A stretch of 64,000 bases of DNA from Ensifer sp. USDA 6670. GTDB taxonomy: Bacteria > Pseudomonadota > Alphaproteobacteria > Rhizobiales > Rhizobiaceae. Below are positions 36,951 through 46,361 of the stretch, one piece after another. Positions within the stretch are counted from its first letter, which is position 1. Every line of letters starts with the position of its first letter. The translations under genes were made by a program, and so were the position numbers. The notes beneath the pieces are model-generated. The model was given only the letters and a program-made list of their open reading frames with translations, had not been told where the DNA came from and made no database searches. The DNA lies in contig ATWE01000019.1 of NCBI GenBank assembly GCA_000421085.1, positions 1 to 64,000 on the forward strand, written 5' to 3'.

Positions 36951-38609
36951 CTACCTCCGGCAATAGGCCCTGACCAATTCCGGATCCTGCTCGAGATTAT
37001 CGAGCCAGGCGGGATCGAGCTTCGGCACCGACGAGAAGAGCAGCTGCGAATAGGGGTGGTGCGGCGCATTGATCTTGGCCGGAGTGATGTCCTCAACCTT
37101 TTTGCCGCCATACATCACGACGATCTCGTCGCAGATCGCCTCCACCACGGACAGGTCGTGGCTGATGAAAATGTAAGAGAGGCCGAGCTCGCGCTGCAAT
37201 TCCTTCAGCAGCTCGATGACCGCGGCGGCGACGACCGTGTCAAGCGCCGATGTGATCTCGTCGCAAAGGATCAACTTCGGATCGGCGGCGAGCGCCCGGG
37301 CGAAGTTGACGCGCTGCTTCTGGCCGCCGGAAAGCTCGCCCGGCCGGCGATGACGCAAGTTGCGAGGCAGGCGCACCATGTCGAGCAGCTCGTCTATTCG
37401 GAGGCTGCGGGCCCTCGCATTCATCCCATGATAGAAGACGAGCGGCCGCTCGAGGATGTCCTCGACCGATTTCGCCGGGTTGAGGGCGGTGTCGGCATAT
37501 TGAAAGACGATCTGCATTTCGCGCAGCTGGTCGCGCGTACGCTCGCGGGCGCTGCGGCCGAGTTCCTCCCCGTCGAAGACGATCTCGCCGACGGCGGCCG
37601 GCAAGATGCCGGCAATGGCGCGGGCGAGCGTCGACTTACCGCAACCCGACTCGCCGATGATGCCAAGGTTGCGACCCTTTTCCACCCTGAGGCTCACATC
37701 TTCGACGGCGCGCACGAGCGGCAAGCCATCGGTTTTGGACGCACCGTATCCCGCGACTAGATTTTCGATCTTGAGCAGGGGAGCCGGTGCGCTCTCGGCT
37801 GGGTCGGATGCCTCCCGGGGCTTTGGTTCGAAGGCGGAAAGGAGTTCGCGCGTATAGGGGTGCCTGGCGTTCGAGAGGATTTCCTCGGTGGTGCCGACCT
37901 CCTGAATTTCGCCGCCCTTTAACACGACGATATGGTCGGCGATCTGAGCGACGACGGCGAGGTCATGCGAGACGTAGACGCCAGCGATGCCGCCCTTCCT
38001 CATCACGGACTTGAAGGCGCGTAGCACCTCGATCTGCGTCGTGACGTCAAGCGCTGTTGTCGGCTCGTCGAAGATGACGAGCTTAGGATCACCGATAAGC
38101 GCCATGGCCGCGGAAAGACGCTGCAGTTGCCCGCCGGAGACCTGGTGCGGATAGCGGCTTCCGATCGTCTCGGGCTCTGGTAACGACAGCGCCCGGAATA
38201 GGTCGACGGCGCGGGTGCGCGCCGCGTCAGCCCCCATAAGCCCGTGGATGCGGGTGACCTCGATCACCTGGTCCATGATTGTAGCGGCCGGGTTGAATGC
38301 GGCAGCAGCGGATTGCGGAACATAGGTGACTTCGGTGCCACGCACCCTCGCGCGCTGTTTTTCGCTGAGGGTTGTCATGTCCTTTCCGGCCACCGAGACA
38401 CTGCCACCGGAGATGCGGCAGCCCGGACGGGCATATCCCATCAGCGTCAGCGCTATCGTTGTCTTGCCAGATCCGCTTTCGCCGATCAGCGCGACGATCT
38501 CGCCCTCGGCGAGATCGAGGCTTATGCCCTTGATAATCTCAACGCGGCGGCCGGAATCGGTGGTAGCTTCGACCTTCAGGTCACGGATTTCTACGAGATT
38601 GGCCATCAT
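36951..38609 (-). CDS. Dipeptide/opine-type ABC transporter, double ATP-binding protein
   Basis: This 552-residue protein is a DppD-DppF type fusion. NBD1 has Walker A GESGSGKTT, signature SGGQLQRLSAAMAL and Walker B LVIFDEPTTALD. NBD2 has GESGCGKST, LSGGQKQRVNFARAL and LILCDEITSALD, where the usual P after DE is replaced by I. Each domain ends with the oligopeptide-transporter tail. It overlaps the permease gene by 4 bases as the last gene of the transport operon. Confidence 0.92.
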   Translation of the reverse strand: MMANLVEIRDLKVEATTDSGRRVEIIKGISLDLAEGEIVALIGESGSGKTTIALTLMGYARPGCRISGGSVSVAGKDMTTLSEKQRARVRGTEVTYVPQSAAAAFNPAATIMDQVIEVTRIHGLMGADAARTRAVDLFRALSLPEPETIGSRYPHQVSGGQLQRLSAAMALIGDPKLVIFDEPTTALDVTTQIEVLRAFKSVMRKGGIAGVYVSHDLAVVAQIADHIVVLKGGEIQEVGTTEEILSNARHPYTRELLSAFEPKPREASDPAESAPAPLLKIENLVAGYGASKTDGLPLVRAVEDVSLRVEKGRNLGIIGESGCGKSTLARAIAGILPAAVGEIVFDGEELGRSARERTRDQLREMQIVFQYADTALNPAKSVEDILERPLVFYHGMNARARSLRIDELLDMVRLPRNLRHRRPGELSGGQKQRVNFARALAADPKLILCDEITSALDTVVAAAVIELLKELQRELGLSYIFISHDLSVVEAICDEIVVMYGGKKVEDITPAKINAPHHPYSQLLFSSVPKLDPAWLDNLEQDPELVRAYCRR

Positions 38610-39469
38610 TCGCTCCGATCGCGGATCTTCTGCGGCAGGTTGTCGATCAGCAGGTTGACGCTAATCGTGAGGCTGGCAATGGCGAGCGACGGGAACATGA
38701 CCGCCGGTGCGCCGAAGGGCAGGCCGCCGATGTTCTCGCGCACCAAGGCACCCCAGTCGGCGTAGGGCGGCTGGACGCCGAGGCCGAGGAAAGAGAGGCC
38801 CGAAAGCAGCAGGACGATAAAGACGAAGCGGATCCCGAGGTCGGCGAGCACCGGGCCGATGATGTTCGGCAGGATCTCTGAGCGGATGAGATAAAGAGTG
38901 CTTTCGCCGCGGATACGAGCCACGGTGATGAAATCCATCGCATTGATGTTGACGGCAAGCGCGCGGGCGAAACGGTAGGCGCCGGGGATGTAAATGACCG
39001 ACAGCGTCAGGATCAGCACGGGAATGGAGGAGCCGACGGCGGCAACCACCACGAGACCGAAGAGCTTGCTCGGTATCGAGTTGAGGGCGTCGAGGAAGCG
39101 GCTCAAGAGTGTGTCGAGCCAGCCGCCGGCGACCGCTGCGATCATACCGAGGACCACGCCGCTGAAGCAGGCAATCGTGACTGCCGCAAGCGAGATGCCG
39201 ACTGTGTAGCGGGCGCCCATCAGAATCCGCGAAAGCATGTCGCGGCCGAGATAGTCGGAGCCGAGCCAGAAGTCGCCGCTCATCGGGCCGAAGTAATCGA
39301 GATCGACGATCTCCCCCACCGGATAGGGGATGATCAGCGGCGCGAAGATCGCCACGAGCGCCCAGCAAAGGATGATGGAAAGGCCGACCATCCCGACGAT
39401 ATTGAAGCGATAGCCGAGCGGGGTTCCGGAAATCCGGGCAGACTTGGTCTCAGAATGGGTCATTTTCAT
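38606..39469 (-). CDS. ABC transporter permease (DppC/OppC type)
   Basis: This 287-residue membrane protein has an N-terminal transmembrane segment (about 25-47), the FWLGSDYLGRDMLSRILMGARYT region typical of DppC, and the EAA-like loop FITVARIRGESTLYLIRSEILPNI. About six membrane spans are visible. Start and stop overlap both neighbours by 4 bases, indicating translational coupling. Confidence 0.92.
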   Translation of the reverse strand: MKMTHSETKSARISGTPLGYRFNIVGMVGLSIILCWALVAIFAPLIIPYPVGEIVDLDYFGPMSGDFWLGSDYLGRDMLSRILMGARYTVGISLAAVTIACFSGVVLGMIAAVAGGWLDTLLSRFLDALNSIPSKLFGLVVVAAVGSSIPVLILTLSVIYIPGAYRFARALAVNINAMDFITVARIRGESTLYLIRSEILPNIIGPVLADLGIRFVFIVLLLSGLSFLGLGVQPPYADWGALVRENIGGLPFGAPAVMFPSLAIASLTISVNLLIDNLPQKIRDRSE

Positions 39470-40416
39470 CGTAGCCTCGGATTGGAAAGGATGGCGATGA
39501 TATCGGCTGTCGTGATCAGGAGCAGGTAGCCGAGGCAGAAGACCATCGCGCAGCTCTGGATCAGCGGCAGATCGCGGGTGGAGACGGCATCGACCATCAG
39601 CTTGGCAATACCGGGATAATTGAAGATCGTTTCGACGATGATGACGCCGCCGAGCAGATAGGAGAGCGAAAGTGCGACCGCGTTGACAATCGGCCCGAGC
39701 GCGTTGGGGAGCGCATGGCGAAACACCATGCGCGACCTCGAGGCACCCTTGAGCAGCGCCATCTCCACATAGGGGGTATTGAGGGTCTCGATCACTGCTG
39801 CCCGGGTCATGCGGATCATCTGGGCCGAGATGACGAAGGTGAGCGTGATGACCGGCATTGCATAGACACGCAGGAGATCGGTCATCGACGTCACCTCATT
39901 GGCAAAGGAGAGTGCCGGCAGCCATTTCAGATAGACGGCGAAGACCAGCACGGCGGAAGTCGCGATCATGAATTCCGGTACGGAGATGACGCCGATGGTG
40001 AGCACCGTTACGATTCGGTCGTAAGGCGAACCGCGCAGCATCGCCGACGTAATTCCGAGGGTGAGTGCGATCGGCACGGAGAAGAGGGCGGTAACGCCGG
40101 CGAGCTGCAGTGTGTTGACGAAGCGCCCGCCAATCAGATCTGCGACCGGCATCTCGTTAGCATAGGATGTGCCGAGGTCGCCTTGCAGCAGACCGACGAT
40201 CCAGCGCAGGAAACGGAAGATCGCCGGCTCGTCGAGGTGCATCGCCTTGCGCAGGCCTTCGACGGCCTCCGGCGTGGCTGCCTGGCCGAGCAGGATCGAC
40301 GCGGTGTCCCCCGGCAGGAGCGTCGTCGCGAAGAAGACGGCGACGGAGACGATCACCAAGGTGATTACGGCGATGAGCAATCTGCTCAGCACAAGGGACA
40401 GGACCCGGTTGTTCAC
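39466..40416 (-). CDS. ABC transporter permease (DppB/OppB type)
   Basis: This 316-residue permease shows the N-terminal span, the periplasmic loop with LLPGDTASILLGQAATPEAVEGLRK, and the coupling loop ALLKGASRSRMVFRHALPNALGPI. The start is GTG 40416 with AAGGGA upstream. A 91-base gap with a strong stem-loop separates it from the binding-protein gene. Confidence 0.92.
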   Translation of the reverse strand: MNNRVLSLVLSRLLIAVITLVIVSVAVFFATTLLPGDTASILLGQAATPEAVEGLRKAMHLDEPAIFRFLRWIVGLLQGDLGTSYANEMPVADLIGGRFVNTLQLAGVTALFSVPIALTLGITSAMLRGSPYDRIVTVLTIGVISVPEFMIATSAVLVFAVYLKWLPALSFANEVTSMTDLLRVYAMPVITLTFVISAQMIRMTRAAVIETLNTPYVEMALLKGASRSRMVFRHALPNALGPIVNAVALSLSYLLGGVIIVETIFNYPGIAKLMVDAVSTRDLPLIQSCAMVFCLGYLLLITTADIIAILSNPRLR

Positions 40417-40461
40417 GGCGCTCCCTTTCGGCTTTCAGGACAGGTTTCGGATCGATGGTGC

Positions 40462-40492
40462 CGGGGGCGCAGCGATGCGGCTGCAGCCCCCG
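40462..40492 (-). terminator. GC-rich stem-loop between binding-protein and permease genes
   Basis: The arms CGGGGGCGCAGC and GCTGCAGCCCCCG pair with one bulged base. It lies 16 bases past the binding-protein stop. Such elements usually cause partial termination or protect the upstream mRNA, raising binding-protein levels over permease. Confidence 0.6.
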
Positions 40493-40507
40493 AGCCCAGT
40501 TGCTCGG

Positions 40508-42118
40508 TCAGGCCTCGAGCCAGACATATTCCGCAAAAGCATAACCCATCTGCCCGCCAAGCGGATTGGCTTCCAGGCCCTTGAGCTTGGCGGTGATCGC
40601 ATCGACATTGGAGATATAGGCCGGAATGATGGTGCCGGCTTCACTGGCGACCATCAGCTGCATCTCATTGTAGATCGCCTTGCGCTTCTCCTGGTCGAGT
40701 GAGCCACGCGCCTCGATCAGCATCTTATCGAATTTCTCCGACTTGTATTGGCTCTCGTTCCACGGAGCCTCCGAGGCGTAGAGCAGCGAGAACAGTATAT
40801 CCGGCGTCGGACGCGGGTTGATATTGCCGAAGTGGACCGGCGCCTTCAGCCAGTAATTATCCCAGTAACCGTCTGCGGGAACGCGCTGGACATCGAGCTT
40901 CAAGCCGATTTCGGCAGCGGAGGCCTGTATGATCATCGCCATATCGATCGCGGAGTTCGCTGCATCGGAGGCAATCACCGGTATCGGCTGGCCGAGCACG
41001 CCGGCCTTCTCGAAGTGGAACTTGGCCTTCTCGGGATCAAAGGCGCGCGGCTTCAGCTCGGTATTATGATAGAAGTTGGCGGGAGAAACCGGTTGGTCAT
41101 TGCCGACTTCACCCAAGCCCCGCAGCGCCGACTTGACGATCTGCTCGCGGTTGACGAGGTACTTCATGCCTTCGACGAAGTCCCGCTTGCTCCCGGGTTC
41201 CATATCCAACCGCATGTTCAAATTGGTGTAGTTACCGGAGGTGGTCTTCGAGAGCACGAAGCCGTCGCCCTGGCTCTCGACCAGGCGCATGGAGCGTGGA
41301 TTAATCGTGGCGGCGAGGTGGATGTCGCCGGACAAGAGCGCATTCACCCGGGAACTGTCGTCGCTGATGGCGAAGTACTCGAAGGAATCGACGTTTGGTC
41401 CGGACTTCCAGTAGTTCTTGTTCTTGATGCCGACGGAGCGCACGCCGGGCTCGAAGACTTCCCTCACGAAAGCGCCGGTGCCGTTGCCTTTCGAGAAGTC
41501 TGTGGTGCCGTCGGCGACGATCATGAAGTGGTGCATCGAGAGGATCGTCGGCAGGTCGGCGTTCGGGCTCGCAAGCGTGATCTCGACCGTCTGCTTGTCG
41601 ACCGCCTTGAAGCCCGTCATCTGCGCGGCGATCTTGGCGACCTTTGAACCCACAGACGGGTCGAGGTGGCGCTTGAGCGAGAAGATCACGTCATCGGCTG
41701 TCAGCGGCTTGCCATCATGGAAGGTGACGCCCTTCCTCAGCTTGACAGTCCAGGTTTTCGCATCCTTGGTTTCGATGGCTTCGGCCAGCTCCATCTGCGG
41801 CGTGCCGCCTTTATCGAGGAAGGTGAGGCGGTTGTAGAAGGAGCAGCAGCGGACATAGTCGGTGGAGAGCGATGCCTTGGCCGGGTCGAGCGTGTCGGCG
41901 GTGGAAGCCGACCAGCCGGCCGCTCTGAGCGTACCGCCTGCCACCGGCGTTGCGGCAACCGCATCGCCGGCTCGGCCGAACACCAGAGTGCCGGCAGAGA
42001 GGGCAGCACCGCCGGCCAACATCATCTGCAGGAGTTCGCGGCGCGTCGCTCCGCGACGAATGGCGGCTTCGACCATCGCGTCGTCGGATCTGGTCCAATT
42101 GGTGATCTTGTCGTTCAT
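40508..42118 (-). CDS. ABC transporter substrate-binding protein (SBP_bac_5 family)
   Basis: This 536-residue periplasmic protein has a twin-arginine-like leader (RRGATRRELLQMMLAGGAALSAG) and an SBP family 5 body. Visible segments are LRKGVTFHDGKPLTADDVIFSLKRHL and, near the C-terminus, the usual GxxP-A-YxSNVDAITAKLKG region. Family members bind peptides, opines, glutathione or nickel. AAGGGGAA precedes the ATG. It lies 69 bases downstream of a HAD hydrolase gene in the same direction. Confidence 0.9.
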   Translation of the reverse strand: MNDKITNWTRSDDAMVEAAIRRGATRRELLQMMLAGGAALSAGTLVFGRAGDAVAATPVAGGTLRAAGWSASTADTLDPAKASLSTDYVRCCSFYNRLTFLDKGGTPQMELAEAIETKDAKTWTVKLRKGVTFHDGKPLTADDVIFSLKRHLDPSVGSKVAKIAAQMTGFKAVDKQTVEITLASPNADLPTILSMHHFMIVADGTTDFSKGNGTGAFVREVFEPGVRSVGIKNKNYWKSGPNVDSFEYFAISDDSSRVNALLSGDIHLAATINPRSMRLVESQGDGFVLSKTTSGNYTNLNMRLDMEPGSKRDFVEGMKYLVNREQIVKSALRGLGEVGNDQPVSPANFYHNTELKPRAFDPEKAKFHFEKAGVLGQPIPVIASDAANSAIDMAMIIQASAAEIGLKLDVQRVPADGYWDNYWLKAPVHFGNINPRPTPDILFSLLYASEAPWNESQYKSEKFDKMLIEARGSLDQEKRKAIYNEMQLMVASEAGTIIPAYISNVDAITAKLKGLEANPLGGQMGYAFAEYVWLEA

Positions 42119-42187
42119 GTCATTCCCCTTTTCGTTTTGTGGCGGGCTGCCCGTCTTGCGCGGTTTGGACCCGATACGGTGAACTGG

Positions 42188-42901
42188 TCAGCCGCGTGCG
42201 ACGGCCACGGCATCGGCAAGGCCTGCCATGGAGGTGAAATGGTAATCGGGCGCGGTGAATTCGGCGGGCTCGATCGTGCCGCCATAGCCCTTCTGTGCGT
42301 GGCGACGCTCGATCCAACAGTTGGCCAACCCGAGCTTTCGGGAAATGCCGATATCGTGATACTGGCTCTGGGCGACATGCAGAATGTCGTCCTTTGAGTT
42401 TCCTTCCGAGCGGACGAAATCGAAAACCTTCTCGAAGAAGGCGGGGTCCGGTTTCTCAGTCCCGGTATCGTCGGCCGTAAAGGCTGCGTGAAACGGATTG
42501 CCCAGCTGCTGGGCGAAGAGATCGAAGGCCCAGCGACGGGCATTGGTCATCGCGATGAGCCGGCAACCTTTGGCCAGGCGCGCTAGCGCCTCGGCGCTGT
42601 CGGCGAAACCCTTCCAGTTCTTCGTGGAATCCCTGAAACGTTCTCCGTATTTCGGTTGGGCTGGCAGGCCAAGCTTTGGTGCGATTTCAAGATAGACCCG
42701 TACGAGATCGTCCGGGAAGAGGTCGGGGTCCTTGCAATAGCGTGCCGCGCGGTAAAGGCTGAGCGCTTCCTCGCCATCGATCGTGACACCTGCCTCGGCG
42801 GCAATGCCGGCGAGACAGTCCTTGAGCCCACCTTCGAAGTCGATCAGCGTGCCGACGACGTCGAAAGTCATGTATTTGAATTCTGGAAGGCTCTTGCGCA
42901 C
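42188..42901 (-). CDS. HAD-superfamily hydrolase (haloacid dehalogenase-like, type II)
   Basis: This protein of about 237 residues has motif I YMTFDVVGTLIDFEGG (nucleophile Asp), motif II AMTNARRWAF, and the motif III/IV region DDTGTEKPDPAFFEKVFDF with HVAQSQYHDIGISRKLG. GTG 42901 has GGGGAA upstream; ATG 42874 would cut off residues just before motif I. It probably removes phosphate or halide from a small organic acid. It heads the transporter operon. A second, related HAD is encoded at 45682. Confidence 0.82.
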   Translation of the reverse strand: MRKSLPEFKYMTFDVVGTLIDFEGGLKDCLAGIAAEAGVTIDGEEALSLYRAARYCKDPDLFPDDLVRVYLEIAPKLGLPAQPKYGERFRDSTKNWKGFADSAEALARLAKGCRLIAMTNARRWAFDLFAQQLGNPFHAAFTADDTGTEKPDPAFFEKVFDFVRSEGNSKDDILHVAQSQYHDIGISRKLGLANCWIERRHAQKGYGGTIEPAEFTAPDYHFTSMAGLADAVAVARG

Positions 42902-43045
42902 GTCGATTCCCCAGTTTTTCGGGCGCCCGCTCGGAGCACCGGCTTGGTGAAGAAGATTACACTGTTCCCGGCGGATGCTTCCCGCTCTTGGTGAAAAGGG
43001 CGAATTTGCTGGAATCCGCTCCTTTTCCTCGATTGAGTTTGGCAC

Positions 43046-43125
43046 TTGTGCCGCACGGAAGTGGCCGAAAAGACATTCTGTAGCGGCACAAAATTGCGAA
43101 TATAACGTTTTCGCGATATATCGCG
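43046..43125. promoter_or_regulatory. Inverted repeats upstream of the HAD/transporter operon
   Basis: TTGTGCCGC (43046-43054) and GCGGCACAA (43083-43091) form a perfect 9-bp inverted repeat 28 bases apart. The left arm overlaps GGCACTTGTGCC. A separate 14-bp palindrome, CGCGATATATCGCG, lies at 43112-43125 in an AT-rich patch. These are candidate operator sites; the regulator is unknown. Confidence 0.45.
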
Positions 43126-43137
43126 CCCCGTCATGCG

Positions 43138-44514
43138 TCAGCTGTTCAGAGCCTGGCGAACATCCGGGTCCTCCAGGGTCTCATCGAGTGTTTGGCGGGT
43201 GCGCTCGATAATCGCTTCGATTTCCGTTTCGCTGCAGCAGAGAGGCGGCGCATAGCCGAGCACGCCATTGGCGAAGGCGCGGATGACGAGACCGTTTTCC
43301 CAGGCACGGTCGAAGATGCGGCGGGCGGGTTGCGCGGCTGCCGGCAAAGGGGTCTTCTTCGCCTTGTCGACCACGAGCTCGATGGCGGCGAGCATGCCGC
43401 GGCCGCGCACATCGCCGACGAGCGGGTGATCCCTCAGGCTTTCGAGACCTTCCATGAGTCGGGCACCGGCCATCACGCCGTTCTCCAGGAGACCGTTCTC
43501 GTAGAGCTTCAGCACCTCGAGGCCGACGGCGGCGCTGACCGGGTGGGCCGAATAGGTGTAGCCGTGGCCGACGGCGGAAGCGCCGGCACTATCGGCGATC
43601 GTCTGATAGATGTGGTCGGCCATGAAGACGGCACCCATCGGCACATAGCCGGAAGTGAGACCTTTGGCCGTGGTGATGAAATCCGGCACGATCTCGTCTT
43701 CGGTCGAGGCAAAGAGCGGCCCCGTGCGCCCGAAGCCGGTGATCACCTCGTCTGCAACGAAGAGGATGCCGAGTTCGCGGCAGAGTTCGCGCATCGCCTT
43801 CATCCAGCCCCTGGGCGGCACAAGCACGCCGCCCGATCCCTGGATAGGCTCAGCATAGAAGGCGGCAACGCGCTCCGGGCCGATTTCCCCGACCTTGCGC
43901 CTGAGAGCTGTGAGCGAGGCCGCGATGATCGCCTGCGGATCGTTACCCACCGGATTGCGGTAAGCGTAGTGCGACGGAATTTTGTGCTGCCAGTCGAAGG
44001 GTATGCCGAAGCCGGTGTGGAAGGCGGGCAGCGCTGTCAAGCCGGCCCCGGCCGTCGAGGAGCCGTGGTAACCTTGCTCGACCGAGATGAACTGGTCGCG
44101 CTGCGGCTCGCCGCGGCCGATCCAATAGTAGCGGATGAAGCGGATCGTGCTGTCGACGGCATCGGAGCCGCCGAGCGTGAAATAGACGTGGTTTAGATCG
44201 CCCGGCGCGCGCTCAGCGAGCTCTGAGGCGAGGCGGATCGCCGGTTCCGAACCGAGGCCGAAATAGGCCGTCGCGTAGGGCAGTTCGCGCATCTGCTTTG
44301 CCGCCGCTTCGACGATTGTCTCGTGGCCATAGCCGGCATTGACGCACCAGAGACCGGCAAAGCCGTCGATCAGTTGCCTGCCGGAAGTGTCGGTGACCGT
44401 CGCGCCCTTGGCCGAGGCAAGCACGCGCACGCCGAGCTTTTCGTGGCCGCGATAGGAGGCGACCGGATGGATGAGGTGGGCGCGATCGAGTTCGATGAGG
44501 GAGTTGCTGTACAT
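43138..44514 (-). CDS. Class III PLP-dependent aminotransferase (omega-amino acid type)
   Basis: This 458-residue enzyme has the class III signature. It contains GLWCVNAGYGHETIVEAAAKQM, the Asp of LFVADEVITGFGRTG, the PLP lysine in TTAKGLTSGYVPMGAVF, and GRGMLAAIELV. Close family members use omega-amino acids or amines (beta-alanine, GABA, putrescine, taurine) with pyruvate. ATG 44514 has GGAGG at good spacing; a TTG one codon earlier is unlikely. It lies 14 bases after the GNAT gene, making a two-gene unit. Confidence 0.9.
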   Translation of the reverse strand: MYSNSLIELDRAHLIHPVASYRGHEKLGVRVLASAKGATVTDTSGRQLIDGFAGLWCVNAGYGHETIVEAAAKQMRELPYATAYFGLGSEPAIRLASELAERAPGDLNHVYFTLGGSDAVDSTIRFIRYYWIGRGEPQRDQFISVEQGYHGSSTAGAGLTALPAFHTGFGIPFDWQHKIPSHYAYRNPVGNDPQAIIAASLTALRRKVGEIGPERVAAFYAEPIQGSGGVLVPPRGWMKAMRELCRELGILFVADEVITGFGRTGPLFASTEDEIVPDFITTAKGLTSGYVPMGAVFMADHIYQTIADSAGASAVGHGYTYSAHPVSAAVGLEVLKLYENGLLENGVMAGARLMEGLESLRDHPLVGDVRGRGMLAAIELVVDKAKKTPLPAAAQPARRIFDRAWENGLVIRAFANGVLGYAPPLCCSETEIEAIIERTRQTLDETLEDPDVRQALNS

Positions 44515-44528
44515 CAAGAGCCTCCGGA

Positions 44529-45365
44529 TCAGCCGAGCGCCTGGTTGGCGAGGGCAAAGGTGTTAGCGATGGAATCGGCGGGTCGGCGGATCGGCGGCTT
44601 CATCATGGCGATGCCGCCGCCGACATGGGCCAGTCCTTGTTCGGCAAGCCAGGGTGCGAGGCCGTTTGCGGCCGTCGTGTCCACTCTGAGGAACCGGCCG
44701 GGCCGGGTGGCGATGAAATGGACGACGAGTGCCTTGGCATCATCGAGGTCGCCGGCGACCACGGGACCGATGACTTCGCCACGACCGAAGGCACGCAACG
44801 CGGCGAACCCGGAGACGCGGCCGTCGCGGCGAAGGACGGCGAACTCGCCCACCTTGGCGAGATAGGCGAACAACCCCCCACGGTCGGCGCCGAAGGCAAG
44901 TCGGTCGAGCTTGGCGATCGCTTCGACATCGGCAGTGCTCGCGGCCTCCGTTTCGGCCGGTGCGGCGATTTCTCCGACTACACCCTGATGCTGCAGGACG
45001 ACGTCGCTCTCGCAAAAACCGAGCTTTTCATAGAGCGGCAGGCCCTCGGCCGTCGCCACCAGCCGGAGCGGGCGGTCGCCAGCGATCCGGAATGCGGCAT
45101 CCATCAGCTTGCGACCGAGGCCGCGACCGCGCACCGCCTCGTCGACGATGACCATGTTGATGGTCGCGCAGTCCGCCTTATAAGGCGTGACAAGCACGGT
45201 GCCGACAACGCGGGCGTCCTCAATAGCCACTACGCCTTCACTCAAGGCGAGCGCCATCTGCCAATCTTCCAGGCGATGCGGCCAGCCGGCCTGCCGCGAG
45301 AGCCTGACGGCGGCTTCCAGATACTCGGGACCGAAGGCGGTGAGTTCGATCTGATTTGTCTGCAT
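44529..45365 (-). CDS. Tandem GNAT-family N-acetyltransferase
   Basis: This 278-residue protein has two GNAT folds. The first has the acetyl-CoA loop VDEAVRGRGLGRKLMDAAF and the closing LVATAEGLPLYEKLGF. The second, more divergent, contains AFGRGEVIGPVVAGD. The arrangement suggests a single-substrate acetyltransferase with a regulatory or dimer-like second half. ATG 45365 follows AAGGAC. A paralogue with the same two-domain layout is encoded at 55067. It precedes the aminotransferase gene and may act on the same amine. Confidence 0.82.
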   Translation of the reverse strand: MQTNQIELTAFGPEYLEAAVRLSRQAGWPHRLEDWQMALALSEGVVAIEDARVVGTVLVTPYKADCATINMVIVDEAVRGRGLGRKLMDAAFRIAGDRPLRLVATAEGLPLYEKLGFCESDVVLQHQGVVGEIAAPAETEAASTADVEAIAKLDRLAFGADRGGLFAYLAKVGEFAVLRRDGRVSGFAALRAFGRGEVIGPVVAGDLDDAKALVVHFIATRPGRFLRVDTTAANGLAPWLAEQGLAHVGGGIAMMKPPIRRPADSIANTFALANQALG

Positions 45366-45681
45366 GGGGATGTCCTTCATTTCTGCCTGAAGTCTGAAGG
45401 AGTGCCGGCCGGCAGTTCGTCTGAAGGCTGCGGCCAACGCGAAATCTTATAGCTTTGCTCTCACGAACCGCCGCATCTTATGCTGGCAGGCAGGAACGGA
45501 ACCGAAAATGCGGGGCGGCAGGAAGCAGAGCGGCAGGCAAAGCTCGCAACCTTCTGCCAAAGCCGGCTCGGGATACGATAGATTCTGCTTCGATCCTTGC
45601 GAAATCAGGTGAGCCGAGGAATGAGCTGGCGCCTATGATCTTACACGTAAACCCTGGCCCGCTATTTCAAGGATAGTACAG
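45366..45681. other. Divergent promoter region
   Basis: This 316-base gap separates the minus-strand GNAT/aminotransferase pair from the plus-strand HAD/oxidoreductase pair, so it should hold two promoters. I found no FixK-like box and no convincing operator. Confidence 0.4.
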
Positions 45682-46350
45682 ATGACGAGCTTCCGTCCGA
45701 AATACATCACCTTTGACTGCTACGGCACGCTGACCAACTTCCAGATGGCGGAAGCGGCGCGCGACCTTTACAGCGAGCAACTCGACGAGGCGCGCATGGC
45801 TGAATTCATCAAGAATTTCGCCGCCTATCGTCTCGACGAGATCCTCGGCGATTGGAAGCCCTACGCGGAGGTGGTGCACAATTCGCTCGAGCGGACCTGC
45901 AGGCGCAATGGCATAAAATTCCACGAGGAGGCCGGTCGGATGGTGTATGAGCGGGTGCCGACCTGGGGTCCGCACGCCGACGTGCCTGCCGGTCTTGCCA
46001 AGGTCGCCAAGGAGATCCCGCTTGTCATCCTGTCCAACGCGATGAACTCGCAGATCATGTCGAATGTCGAGAAGCTCGGCGCTCCTTTCCACGCCGTCTA
46101 CACCGCCGAACAGGCGCAGGCCTATAAGCCGCACTTCCAGGCGTTCGAATACATGTTCGACATGCTGGGCTGCGGTCCGGAGGATATCCTCCATTGTTCA
46201 TCCTCCTTCCGCTACGATCTGATGTCGGCGCATGACCTCGGCATCAAGAACAAGGTCTGGGTCAATCGCGGTCACGAGCCGGCCAATCCCTATTACGGCT
46301 ACGTGGAGATCTCCGACATTTCGGGGCTTCCTGGCGTCGTCGGTCTTTAG
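45682..46350 (+). CDS. HAD-superfamily hydrolase, haloacid dehalogenase type II
   Basis: This 222-residue protein has motif I YITFDCYGTLTNFQM, a cap with the type II RLDEILGDWKPYAEVVHNSLERTC segment, motif II VILSNAMNSQIMSN, and the motif III/IV residues YKPHFQAFEYMFDMLG with HCSSSFRYDLMSAHDLG. The motif II serine and downstream residues match 2-haloacid dehalogenases, although in catabolic operons such proteins are often phosphatases. AAGGA precedes the ATG. It is followed 11 bases later by the FAD oxidoreductase. Confidence 0.85.
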   Translation: MTSFRPKYITFDCYGTLTNFQMAEAARDLYSEQLDEARMAEFIKNFAAYRLDEILGDWKPYAEVVHNSLERTCRRNGIKFHEEAGRMVYERVPTWGPHADVPAGLAKVAKEIPLVILSNAMNSQIMSNVEKLGAPFHAVYTAEQAQAYKPHFQAFEYMFDMLGCGPEDILHCSSSFRYDLMSAHDLGIKNKVWVNRGHEPANPYYGYVEISDISGLPGVVGL

Positions 46351-46361
46351 AGAGAAGGCGT

